64,000 nucleotides of DNA from Synaphobranchus kaupii. Taxonomy: Eukaryota > Chordata > Actinopteri > Anguilliformes > Synaphobranchidae. Shown piece by piece: positions 1 to 12,600 of the stretch (position 1 is its first letter; each line of letters starts with the position of its first letter). Below the pieces are notes generated by a model, which saw only the letters and a program-made list of their open reading frames with translations, searched no databases and was not told where the DNA came from. The stretch lies in contig CM056379.1 in the NCBI GenBank assembly GCA_029718625.1, positions 56,599,487-56,663,486 of the forward strand, read 5' to 3'. The translations under genes and the position numbers were made by a program.

Positions 1-1080
1 GAATGACCGTATCCCCCTTCAGCCACCACCTCTCTTCCTTGGTCGCTATCTGAACACCAGGATGTATCACAGTGACTATAACTATTAGAACCTAAGGCAT
101 CCTTAGGCAACCAACCATACAAACACCTTTTATTTAATAAACTGGCCTAGAAGTTAGTATCCAACCTTGACAATCAACTACAATAAATGCCCTCTATTAT
201 TTCCATCACACACCTTTGAGGAATGAGTATTATGTATCCCCATCTTATCTTTTAAAAACCATATAGGGACAGGGAGTCCTGGATTACTGCCTCACTGCCA
301 GTGGCCGCATCACAGGAAAATAACATCCAATTTCCTGTGTTTGTTTCCCATTTCCTATCCCTTCAGAAAAAATGAGACCCAATTTTGCTTCTACTTTTCC
401 ACAGCGAAATCATATGGGGAATGGTTCCAACCTCATCCTAAAAACGTACTGTAGCCTAATTAAATTAATAGATGCCACATAGCCTACTCAATGCATTGAA
501 GCAAAATAGATATTTAGATTAGGCTACCTACTCGAATCTACGTGTGTTAGCAATCTTAAACGTCTGAAATGAGTCTTTCACTTGACTTCTCAATATGTTT
601 TTTAGGCTAATCTGCAGTGGAAAATAATCTATGTAATGAAGGCTACCTTTGCCTAAGTGGCTTTAAAGCATTTTGATGTTCTTTCATTTTACATTCCATA
701 TCGCATTCAAATAAGCACAGCATATCTGTCGGTGAGTCATGCTCCATCATTCCTCCTCCTCCTCTTCCTAAAAAATCCGTACTCCGGGATTTGTAGTCGT
801 CCGGTTAGTCCCACTCGTACTTTTTGTCGGCGAACAGAACTGTCCACCTCTGGCCAGCCAGACCTTCCACTCCGCTCTGGGTAACCTGTAGTCTAGAGTC
901 TGTCTCATGTTGCTCTAGTAATTTTCCGGCATAAAATAATTCTCCCTGCTTTAGAGTCTGCCTTTTCACAGAGCGAGGTAGCCTACATCTATCGTTTCTC
1001 AAATAAATATACAAAAGCGTATCAGCAAAAATAAACTTTACATTTTTAATTCAACTTAGCTAAAAGCTATAATTATTACC
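1..1080 (+). other. Upstream flank and 5' UTR/promoter region of vat1
   Basis: No coding exon is recognised in this stretch. The last part must contain the vat1 5' UTR, because the start codon at 1081 has a good context (ACC before ATG). I see no TATA box at a defined distance and cannot place the transcription start. The short open frames here lack family similarity, so I leave them out. Confidence 0.5.
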
Positions 1081-1494
1081 ATGTCTGGCGAGGAAGCACC
1101 TGCTCAACAGCAGAAATCCGAGGAACAAAAGCAAGAGACCAAAGCCAACGAAGAGCCTAAACCAGAGACCAAGCAGGAGACCGCGCCAGCAGCTGATGCA
1201 TCAGCGGCGCCGGCGGCTACAGAGAAAGCTCCGGAAGAAGAGGTCTTTACCTACCGGTCTCTGGTTCTCTCCGGCTATGGAGGATACGATAAAGTCAAGC
1301 TGCAGGTTAAGAAGGGGATGCCGACCCTCAAGAACGGAGAGGTGCTGGTGAGGGTAAAGGCGTGCGGTCTGAACTTCGCAGATTTATTGGGAAGACAGGG
1401 TCTGTACGACCGGCTGCCGTCCCCGCCTGTTACGCCCGGGTTGGAGTGCTCCGGGGTGATTGAGGCTTTAGGAGAAGAAGTAACGGACAGAAAA
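1081..1494 (+). CDS. vat1: vat1 coding exon 1
   Basis: 138 whole codons ending ...EEVTDRK, followed by the donor GTAAGT at 1495. It encodes the low-complexity leader and the first part of the oxidoreductase domain. The intron phase is 0. Confidence 0.93.
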
Positions 1495-4400
1495 GTAAGT
1501 TTGTCTTTGAATGTTTATATCGATGCATACATTCAGATTAATGGATAGGCCTATTCTAGATTTAACCTTTTTTTCTTTTACTTGACAATTTTATGTGTTG
1601 TCACACAAAAGACATAACAGAGAAGATTAGCCTATTTTTTATTTGATAGCCTACATTTGAAGAGATGTGATAAGATCAACGGCAAATGTTGCCATTTAGG
1701 TAAAATAATAATAATAAAATAGATGCCATTTAGGTTCCTTTCTTTTTACATTTCATGACATGTTTATTTATTATTTAGTCTATTTATTTTGCTGTTCATT
1801 TGTTTGTCTATATGTGTCTGAAGCGTAAACAATCCACACTTCATTTTCTGTTTTCAGGTAGCTTTAATGACTAAATAATTTTAGTGCATATACGCTTAAC
1901 TGGAAAGGTAGCGTACTTTAGGGGGCATTCTTATTGTTGTCCAAATGTCCAATGCACTCGTTTTAAGGCGCATGTTTAATTTTTCAAGTTTACAAATAAG
2001 GAGTAAATAGCGACTACGGTGTTAGTTTTCTAATTGACCTATAACAATGAATTCAATGAACAGCCAGCGCCCTTCGTCTCAGCTGAGCATAAACAATACG
2101 GTCCGCTGTGCGCATGTGTGATTGACAGTTCCAAGTTGGAGTTGTACTTGGCAGCTAAAATCGCCTTGTGGCTTCCCTCCCGCTCTTGTTTTATTTCTGT
2201 GCCCTCATCCTGAAAGAGTACTGATTATAATAGTGATACCAAAATACAATGACCAGAATATTTTGAAAAACAGTTCTAAAAATGAGTAATTCGGACATAG
2301 GCTACGAGACCACTACCCGAAATTTGTGTCCAGGTATTGTGATGCTGCAGAGTATGACTGGAACGGTGGGGTAACTGTCATTCTTCCCTTTGTTGGATAG
2401 CGCCCCTCGTGCGCTTGGAAGCGACCGGATGGGCGAGGCGCGCGTCTGTGAGGGAAGATGTAAATCACACACGCGCCCTTTGTCAGCAATATAAAAATAT
2501 GTCAGCGAAATGCCTCATGTATTATTTATTTATTCTGTTCTCGTTATAAACGATGTGCCAAATTATTTGCATTTATTCTGAAGTAGGCCTACTATTGACG
2601 AATACTAATAACTAACGAAACATGTGTAGCCAAATCGTGTAATTAAATCTTGCGTTTTTGAAACAACATTTAGCCGAGTTGTTTAAAGCATAAAGCACAT
2701 GATATTAGAATTATGACAGTAAAGCTATGGCGATTTGTACGATGAACCGTCTATCTGAATAACAGGATGACTCATGTATGACTGTTAACTACGTCGATAA
2801 TTCGGACGGCGCTTAGCAACAGCAACGAGAACTGAAGACTGATCCTATTGACAGCATATTCTGGCAGCCACACCTTCTCACTTATTTAATTAGACTATTC
2901 TATGAAAGCATTACTTTTCACAATACAATTTAAAATATGGCGATTTCTTTCTCAATTAAGTTTGTTTGCTCCGCATTGACTTAACTGCATTTGTGATTTA
3001 ACTGTTTTGGATGAAGCCTACAGTTTTACAGCATTATGTCTTACCACTTGTTTTTGACTGTTTCTTTTGTTTAACACAAAACCCATCTGTTGTATTCCTA
3101 AATGTATTGTCACGCGGAGTCATGCTAGACAGGAGTACTTGCTAGTCAAATAAAAGGTTAATGATATTCCTGCTGTATTACAAGCACAACATTTTGACTT
3201 TGATGGTTCTCATGGTTCACTTGGTAATTCGCTCCCCCCTAGTGTAGGGTGAGCTCTTTAACCAGAGCCTGGGCTATATCTTCAGCTGACTATGCCACCC
3301 AGAGAAATAGGACATAATTAAGCTTGATAGGGTGGGCACATTGTGTTACTGATGTATACGTGCCCATAGCTACTGTAGGCAATAGCTGGCTTGCAAGTAA
3401 ATGTATTGGAGGAGTGCACTACTCTGACTTGCCTGCTGTATAGTATATGGGTGTGAGTGCTGTAGTAGTGACATGAAAGCCAGCAAGATGGCCACTTCCA
3501 AAATGGGGGGAAACATGATGACTATGCTCTTTCTCCACCACAGATGTCAATCATAGCATCTCAGTCTTGATTTGACCAATACAATGGTTACATTCAAATA
3601 TGCAGTAGAGGAGATATCCATGATGGTTAGAATAACTCCTCAGCTCTAGGGCTTGCACGCATCATCTTGCCAAGATTCCATAAATGCATTTCCATAAATA
3701 ATAGCCCCAGAGATGCACTTTCAGGTAATAAAAAATGTGTAGAGAGAGAGAAAGAGAGAGTTTCTAGCATTTCTAGTTATCATATTGATTATAATTGCTA
3801 TTTACTGGATTAAGAAACAAATGTCCCACCCTGTAGCCACAGGCTAGCAGAACTGAGCAAGTGTTCAGTTTTGCCTTGATTATTTCTCTGGCAGACATTT
3901 TGGCTTTAGCAGTGCACATTGCATGTGGCCTGGGCATGGTGCAGGGAGTTGGTGTGAGTGAGAAGGGAGACTGACACTGACAGACTGGTTATCACTGTTC
4001 ACATTCCACCAGGCTGTACCCTTTCTACTGTGTGTGGGTTGACACTGCAGTGACATCAACCTAAAATTAACTCAGAACCAGTGGGGTGGTAGGTTGGTGG
4101 GCAAGGATGATGCAAAACCAAAACAGAAATATCGCAAAATCTACTCAGACCTGTGTCATGAACTTGACATCAGCACTTTTTCAGATTTTTTATCTCCCCC
4201 CCTCTCCTAATTTCCGTGTTTGTGAATTCAGCTGAGATTCCAACCCATATGTTCTCAATTACCTTCCTCTGTCCCACATTGTCGGTCTGGTATTTCCTCC
4301 CCCCCCCCCACCCCACCCCCTGTCACACCGACCCTTCCAAAAAATAAAGAAATTAAATTAAGCGCAGTTTTGTACAGAGGAGGACCTCATTCCATATGGT

Positions 4401-7400
4401 CATTTTCGCTTTCTGAGTTGAAAACTGGCTGTGAAAAAATGAATGGGCTAAAGAAAAAAATAGAAAAGCAGACAAAATAGAAAAACATCTGACTACTTTA
4501 TGTGTTTTATAGGAACTTGGGTCTGGAACTCCCTGTGTTTGCTGTATTATTTGGTTTGTTTTGGAGAGATCAGTGTAGCAATATGCCTGTGGTTGAATAG
4601 CAGGGCGGAGCCTGTGGTATCCCTGGTTTCCTTCGAAGTCTCTGTGGTCCTGGGACAGCCTATGGGAAGCCCATCCCCAACGGCTTGCACAATCCCAAAA
4701 AGAGCAGGAGCCCCACACAGCAACGGAGGGAAGAGAAGCTTGGAAACATGCCTGGGTTACCACACATATTACCTGCATGAGAGGTTTGCTGGGGCAGACA
4801 GCAGGCTGGCTCCATTCAATACTGGGTTCCTTCCTGGAGGCTCCCACTACTGTATGTGCGAGTTTTGCTCCCCGCACTAAGCAATGAAGCTCTCTTCATA
4901 ACAGAAGAACCTCCCAATTCACAGACTGTTCCAGAACACCTTCTAGGAAATAGAGCTTTCTTGGAGGAAGCCCAAACTCCCTCCCTTAGCATTTTGGTAC
5001 AGGCCACCTCAGAGAATCTCCGGATTTCCACAGTGCGGCTGATGTGGAAAGTTTGTAGTTGCGCAGAGCATAATTCTTCACATAGGGCTGTGGTCTGAGG
5101 AGGCTAGGGCGCAACAACCTCCCAGTGCCTCTGGGCCTTGAAATTAGGCCATGGCAAGGTGGAGCGCGTGGATAACTGGTACATTGGGCAGCTTTTCCAT
5201 AATCCAAGTGTCTGCTTCCCTTCGATTATACACTTCATTAACTTGGCATTTATGCTATTGGAAGCAAATGCGATCCACGAGTCAGACCATTTAAACTACA
5301 GCAGCACTGGTTGTGGATACAAGCGAGAAGGAGAGAGAGAGAGAGAGAGAGGGCTCTCCCTGTCAGAGGAGCACAGACGCTCAGGCTCATTGCATTCTCC
5401 TTCCCCTCCGTTAAAAGGATCAACGTCGTGGTTGTTTTTCCCAGAGAGGAGAAGGCGTGTTTTGTGTTTCGTGGTGGGGAGGAATTTGGCAAGGCCTGTC
5501 CAGCGGCACCGTGCCAGCAGTGAAGATTGCCCATTGTCTTGTCGCCGGAGCGGAGGAAGAGTCTTACTACTTGTGGTGATAAAAAAACAAAACAGGAAAG
5601 GGTTAAGAATGTGGAGGCTGGTGGCTGCTTCCCATGTCCCTTGCTACACGCTTTTATGGGCGTGGCGATGACGTTTACAGCACGGCTTTCTTCTGGGAAG
5701 CGGTGAGGAGAGACCGTCAGCTCAGATATGCCTGAAGTGAAGGACATGGACAGCCAGGACGTGGCTGGGCTGGACTGGGATCAAGGGCTGTTCGGAGCGA
5801 TCGTACAGTAATGTCAGGTACTTTAGGTAACTTCCACAGGACTTCCACATGTGCTTTTGGAGCATTTTGGATTTGCCTAGGACAACAGTTTAAAGTGTTG
5901 ACAGCAGGATTGTTAAGTATGCAGAACCCTTATGTCTTTACCAAAGCAAATCCAGTTCAACAAATCAGATCTTGGTCTGAGAACTGCAGCTGCACCCTTG
6001 ACAAACATACCCACCACGCGTAGCCCCTAGCAACACCTACCCCATACACACAACGTGCAACCCTTAGTGGCACATAACCTGGATTTCTCCTGCAAACGCC
6101 TGACGTTACAAATTAACATACAAGATGGAGGGGTATAAATAAAAAGTGCTTATCACCGGAAAGTGACTCTCACTGAGCAAACAACAGTGATTAGTATAGA
6201 ACAAGCTGACTGAACTGCTCTCCAAGGGTGGGAGCGAATGACGGCCCATCTCTGTCATGGTGTGAAATGAGCACCCGCAACCAGCCAAATGCTGGTAAAA
6301 TGTTGATTGTGGCTGGTAAGATGTTCTATTCTAGCAGCTAATTTGGCAGGTAACTAACCAGGTTGCGTTATATTGTAAAGGGTAATGTGGCTAGTAATAG
6401 GTTGAAAACGGCAGATGATTTTTTGAATCCACAAGCCACTCTGGTCAGTGGGTTAAAAAGTTAATTTCACGCCCTGATCCCTATCCTCTCTGGCCTCTTT
6501 CAGGTGGGGGACAAGGTGCTGGTTCTGAACCGCTGCGGGCTGTGGCAGGAGGTGGTGGCGGTGCCGGCCAGCCACACGTTCGCCATGCCCGACGGGATGA
6601 GCTTCGAGGAGGCCGCTGCCATCCCCGTCAATTACATCACCGCCTACATGATGCTATTTGACTTTGGCAACCTGCGGCCCAACCAGAGCGTGCTCGTCCA
6701 CATGGCGGCAGGTAAGGAAGGGGCTGTCTACACATGCACACAACCCCCAATGACGCTGCCCCCCCCAGCTTTCTTTGAATTTAGAGCTCACTTCTGCCAT
6801 ACATTTGAAATTATTTTTAGTGTACTGTGGGAGGATTAGTAAGCAGTATGAATGTAAGGCACTGTCCAAACAAACACTTAATTATTCACCTGAGATATAT
6901 GGGCAGACGCAGAAAGTGTTGAAGTAAGAGATACCTCCTAGTAAAGACATCGGCAGGATGTCATTGTGTGCCTGTGTCTGTGTGTAAATGCATGTGTTTG
7001 TGGCATGGTAAATAATCTTGATATCATAAAATTAAAAGCATGCGGATTAATAATTAACAATCAATGATAACGATAATCTAAAACAAGTGCAGAAAGGTTT
7101 AGCATTGAAAAGCAATTTCCATTCATGTCACTGAAATGAGACCTTGGGCTTCGGGCCTAATTAAAGTTTAAAAGGTCCCTGTTGAGGCCAGCTTAATTTA
7201 TTCTACAGGAGTGCTTTCCTTTTTTGATTGCAGTAAATACATCACCAATCACTCGGGAGTGTCTACAGCATTCATCTCAATAGCTGGTGATCCTTTTAGA
7301 TTGATAGATGCATTGGCAATTTGCCAATTAGGGGTGAATCAGCGTGAGGAGAAGGTCCTTCAGGATTAATAATTAATTCATGGCTGCGGTCCAAATGTTT

Positions 7401-9648
7401 TGTATACCTGTTCAAAATAAATAGTTTATAAGTTATGTCAAAATGTATTCATTGCTTGTTTCTTAGTGTCCTCGAGTCCCGTATGTATAAACTGAGTCCA
7501 GAGGATAGAACTTGCATCTGCATGATAAGAATAGAGTTGTGGACATTCTCACTGGGCAGACTGGAGGGTGTCAGTTTCCCTCTTGATCTTGAGTCTTTGA
7601 CCACGCCACACCTCCAGGTCTGTTTCCTTTGCAGAGACTCACTAACAGTGAGTACAGACACTGAGCCTCAGATATATAAGTATGCTACATTTGACAGCTC
7701 TTATTCAGCCACAGGTATTTTTTCCTGGGGTGCAGTGTTAGGTCTGGTCCTCATGCCTGGGGTTCTCTCAGAAGACCAGGAGGGGTCACAAGGTACCCCC
7801 ACATGACAACTGTCGAGAGTTTCAGGGCATGCCCATCGCTCGGCTCCTGTTCGGTATCACCCACCTGGCCTTCTTCTATTCACAACCTAGGTTCCTCTTT
7901 GTCCTCATTAGCAGTGTCAAGGTAACCTCGGCGCTCAACAGCCAGACGTTGCTAGGGTAGCATGCATAAATCATATGATTTTACGATCACATGCTGTTGT
8001 TTTTTTATCTTACTGTCTGAATCCAGACATGCCGGAGTGGTGTCAGGCAAGGTTTCTGAAGCTGATGAATGTCTTCTTCAGAACTGCACGTCTGCTGCAT
8101 CTAGAGTTCCGTCTGAAATGTGCTGCGCATGTGTGCGTCTGTCTGCACGAGCGTCTATGTCTATAAGGGTGGATGAGAAAATGTGTTTTCGTTCACTTTG
8201 TTTATTCTGCATTCAAGCTTATTTAGTCCGAAAATCAGTATTGTGAAACAGTACTCAAGTGCTTCGAAACACAAGTCTCGCCTTGTTATCCCAGCAAAAA
8301 CACTGAGGGAATGTTGCAAGAATTAAAAAATACGTTTAGTAAATGTCTGTGTCAGTCAACCTTGCTTTCCCCTAATGAAGAATAATCCCTTGTTTGAGTA
8401 ATGCGCTGCTCTGCAACCCATGCTCTTGAACACACTCAAAATTCCTAGTGGGATAACATGATGGACTACCGGCCTGCTTACTTGCTTGCTTTATATCCAA
8501 AACCCAACCTTATGATCCGAAGTAGGAGGTGGATTTGATTAAAAATCCTGGTTTAAATCTAAATCTGTAGCTGTATGATTGTTATGTATTTTTCCACCTC
8601 TCAGACATGAGTCTTCTATATATCAATGTGAAGTGTGATGTATTATTAGACTTTATGTCATATCATGGATATCATCCCCCTTGCACATCACATTAGCTGA
8701 AGGTACACTGTCATTCTTCCTGTCAGCACCATTGACACCATAATAGATCAGATGACTCAAAACAAAACAACTATGTCCACATTATTTTCTGTTGGTCTTG
8801 CAATTCATCAGTGAGTCATTGGGTCATGGCATACTGAACACAGTGTTTGCCAGACCTTTTGATTAACAGTGCCGTGGTAACATCACATGCCCCCTGAACG
8901 GGAGACATTGGCTGATCAGGCCCTGAAAGCGTCTTTCTGTTCATTAACACGGACGTGTTTGGCTCCAGAAAATGGCATGGCATGTACTGTCGCTGCGCCC
9001 GGTCGCCACGGAGAGCCGTCCGCGCCCCCGCCCCACCTCACAGCCCATCCCGCTGGATGGGGAGGGGGGCACACCAGCCCGACAAACCGCGTCTCAGCAG
9101 AAGTTGGCCTCGGACGTGAGGAGCATCAGGCGTCGGAGTGTTAAGCACAAATGAGCGGTCGTTAGAAAAGGGAGAGAGAGAGGGAGACGGCGAAAGAGAG
9201 AGAAAGAGTGCGCTGATTCGTCCGTTTGAACCTCCGCAGCGGCCCCAGCCTCAGGAACCTCTCTCCCACACTTGTGGGCTCAGGGCTCCGGTCCCCTCGC
9301 TCAACAATGGATTATTGTTCCCCTCGTCACCCCGCCCATGCACTCCAGACATGCACATCTGCATCCCCCGCACCGGTCTCTCTGCCACTCTCTCGGGCCC
9401 GGTCAACACCTTCTCATCAAGGCGACGGCGAGCTTTCGCTTCCTCTTGGTTTCTAAAGTGAGAGCATGGAGCTGACGGTTGGATCCCTGTTTAGTATTGT
9501 GCTGTGAAATCTCCTTCCAACCTCTCCCTGAACCCGAGCATGCGCTGAAAAGCCCTGTTTATGCCCGGGCTCACACTCAAGGACCGTCCCTCTTTATGCT
9601 GCCTGCCAAGATTCATGTCCACAAAGAAGAGATGAGAGTGGGATAAAG

Positions 9649-9695
<47 letters not shown>

Positions 9696-12600
9696 TGTGT
9701 GTGAGAGAGAGGGGGGGGGGGGGGGGGGGGGTGACAGATAAATATGATTGGAGAAAGATGAGAGTAATTCTCCAATAAAAGAGAGAGATGGGAAATGAGA
9801 AGAGTAGGGGAGAGAGAGAGAGATGATTGGAGAATGATTAGAGTAATTCTCCAATAAAAGACAGATGAAAAATGAGAAGAGTATGAGAGAGAGAGAGAAA
9901 GCAAGAGACAAGCAGAAAGAGAAAGTAGGATAGAGGTGGAGGTAAAATGAGAATCAAAGCATTACAGGGAAAAGTTGGAAATCAATCTAGCTAATTTTGA
10001 ATGTGAGAAGTAGGGGCTTGAAGATCGTGAAACAGAAAGCAGTTGAGTAGCAAATAAGATGACGAGAAGGAGAGGGGAGATACCAGAGAGAGAAACAGAG
10101 ATGGTATAGAGGGAGAAAAAAAGTGGGAGCCATGTAGATTTGGAAGCCAAACATTGTGGTAAAATAGAAAGAACGTGTTGGAGAAAGTGTCATCCTGTTA
10201 GCTGCTGGAAGCAACAGGTTCCAAGCAGGACACTGTGGCGTATGCTGACTGGCAGCCTATTTATGATCAGGGCAAAGTGCAATTTAGAGATCTGTTTATC
10301 CATCCATGTATGTGTCCAATGTGGTACAAACCCAGAATCAGATCAAAAAACTTCAAAACAATGTGGCATAATGCCCAGTACTTTGCTTAGTTTATGCTGG
10401 GAGCTAATGGAGCTCTTGTCTCAATTCTGCAGGGTGACATTATCATTCATAGCAGACTCACATGCACACTGCTCTTTTACCAGTGCACTCCTATAACAAC
10501 CTCAGGCAACCTATAGGCATTGGCCTCTTGTGTCTAAGTTACAGGACTATGTAAACTGTGTTTTCTGAGCAGAGGCCTAAGAACAAGGCACAACTTCCAA
10601 CAGAAACCCTTTCGTAGTGAGCCTCGTAGCAATATTATTGCTTTGCTTAAAGGTGCACTATGTAGGATTCTTACCTTGATAATATTATAAAATAACCATG
10701 CTCAGTCATATCTATGGTGCACTGGCAATCTCTGTCTTTGTGCACATTTGCCAAATCCGGGTTGCTCTGCCTGTATTTATTATTCCAAGATGTGTTCGGG
10801 ACATTTCTGGGCATGATGCTCTTTTCTGTGTGGGGAGGGGTGGGTGTGGCTATAGAGCCTGTGGGTTGGGATCTGGTTTCAGCAGAGCATTTGTAGCTAG
10901 CTACTGCAATGGCGGAGGTGAAGAAGCGCAAGTACAGTGAACCCAAACAACAAGCCGACAGGGAACATTCAATGCTTTCTGTTGGACCTTTAAGTAACGT
11001 TACCTCTAGCTATCCACCTAGCTACACTGCCTGGCCAAAAAAAAAAGTAGCCGTTGCACCCGTCATGCATAGTGCCCACTGTACAAGCCTCTGGAGGCAG
11101 TGTTATGATCTGGGGTTGCTTCAATTGGTCAGGTTTAGGCTCAGCAACGTTATGCAGCAATAAAATTAAGTCAGCTGAGTACCTGAATGTACTGAATGAC
11201 CAGGTTATCCCATCAATGGGCATATTCCAGGACGACAATGCCAAGATTCATTGGGCTCAAATTGTGAAAGAGTGGTTCAGGGAGCACTAGGAATTATTTT
11301 CACACATGAATTGGCCACCAGAGTCCTGACCTTAACCCCATTGAAAGTCTTAGGGATGTGCTGGAGAAGACTTTACGGAGTGGTTTGACTCTCCCGTCCT
11401 CAATGCAAGATCTCGGTCAAAAATTAATGCAACTCTGGACGGAAATAAATGTTGTGACGTTGCATAAGGTTGTCGAAACAATGCCACGACGAATGCGCGC
11501 CGTAATCAAAGCTAAAGGTGGTCCAACGAAACATTAGAGTGTGCTTTTTTTTTGGCCAGGCAGTGTACATTAGGTACTAGATGGCCGAAGTCGTGTACCT
11601 TGAGTGGGTGGGGTTAAGGACAGAGGAGGAGGCTTCTTTGATTGTAAACACAGGACGACAGCAAGGCTAAAAATCATGCAGAGTAACGTTACACCTTTAA
11701 ATTTGATATGAAGGGGCCAAATTCTTTCTTATTACTAATAAAGGTAGTAATTATCACTGTCAGGAGCACGGTCTTCAGTTGGTGTGCAGGACTTGCAACT
11801 CGTAAATGCATATTCTGTTGCCATCTGTTTTCTTTTTCCCTTCATATAACACTCTGCTCTGGCATTTCAATGAATTTCAGAAAACATTGCTACATCTTGA
11901 AAACAACATTCTGATGCAGAAAAATGGACAAGACATCTGTGCCATCTGCCATGACTAATATTCCTACGCTGAGTGATATTGACGTAATGTCCAGGTGACT
12001 GCAGCATTGCCTAGTTGGTGAGGAAAGTTGTGTAGTGCACAGTGTGAATTCTAGACAATTTCAAATGTTGCACTGTGTTGAAAAGTGGTATTATCACTGC
12101 TGTGGTTGGTATAAAAGGGAGAGTGGTATAAAAGAGAGTGCCTTTTAAACCCAGCAGGAGTGTAACAAGAAACATGATTAGCTCATTGCATCAAAGACTT
12201 CTGTAAAAAGCAATCTTGGGCTATCCTGAGTGGTGTAATGCCTTAAGGTGCTTGTGCTTAGTGCTGTTCAGCTGTGGATGGGTGTTGTGCATAATTGGCT
12301 GTATCCATTTGTCCTCACTCAATAGCGCCTCCTATGGTCGATCAAGGCTGTGTCAGCTGCGCAGTCTGCTCCAATATTGGAGAGCAAAAAGGCTCGCAAG
12401 CTCAAGTCAAAGCAGTGACGGTCTAAAGCAGAGTGACAAATTACACACTGAGATCTGCTACGTATTGCATTCTGTTTATGGAATACAACTGCTCTGCTCT
12501 GACAAAGCTTGTTCAGGGTATAGGTCTGATTGAAGGTCTTCCCTCAGATGAGTATCCACGCTTGCTGTGGATTTTATATTTTTATTTTTTTCAATTGCCA

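Larger units (their letters stand above)
10647..11700. mobile_element. TTAA-flanked non-autonomous element carrying a nested Tc1 relic
   Basis: The left end reads TTAAAGGTGCACTATGTAGG and the right end is ...ACACCTTTAA, so TTAA flanks both sides and the short inverted ends are AGGTG/CACCT. A TTAA duplication is typical of piggyBac- or Kolobok-type elements; the superfamily is inferred from this alone. Without the nested 541-bp insert the element is about 510 bp. The ATG at 10909 opens a short lysine-rich frame ([15 protein letters not shown]...) with no known domain. Confidence 0.5.

Noticed and set aside
4353..5747. Clustered open frames on both strands in vat1 intron 1
   Set aside because: There is no recognisable domain, frames overlap on both strands, and no splice pattern connects them to vat1.
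9491..9911. Minus-strand frames rich in serine, histidine and threonine
   Set aside because: Artefacts of the GT/GA microsatellite and the 77-bp duplication.
10909..11163. Short lysine-rich frame [12 protein letters not shown]
   Set aside because: It crosses the end of the outer repeat into the nested Tc1 relic, so it cannot be a conserved gene.
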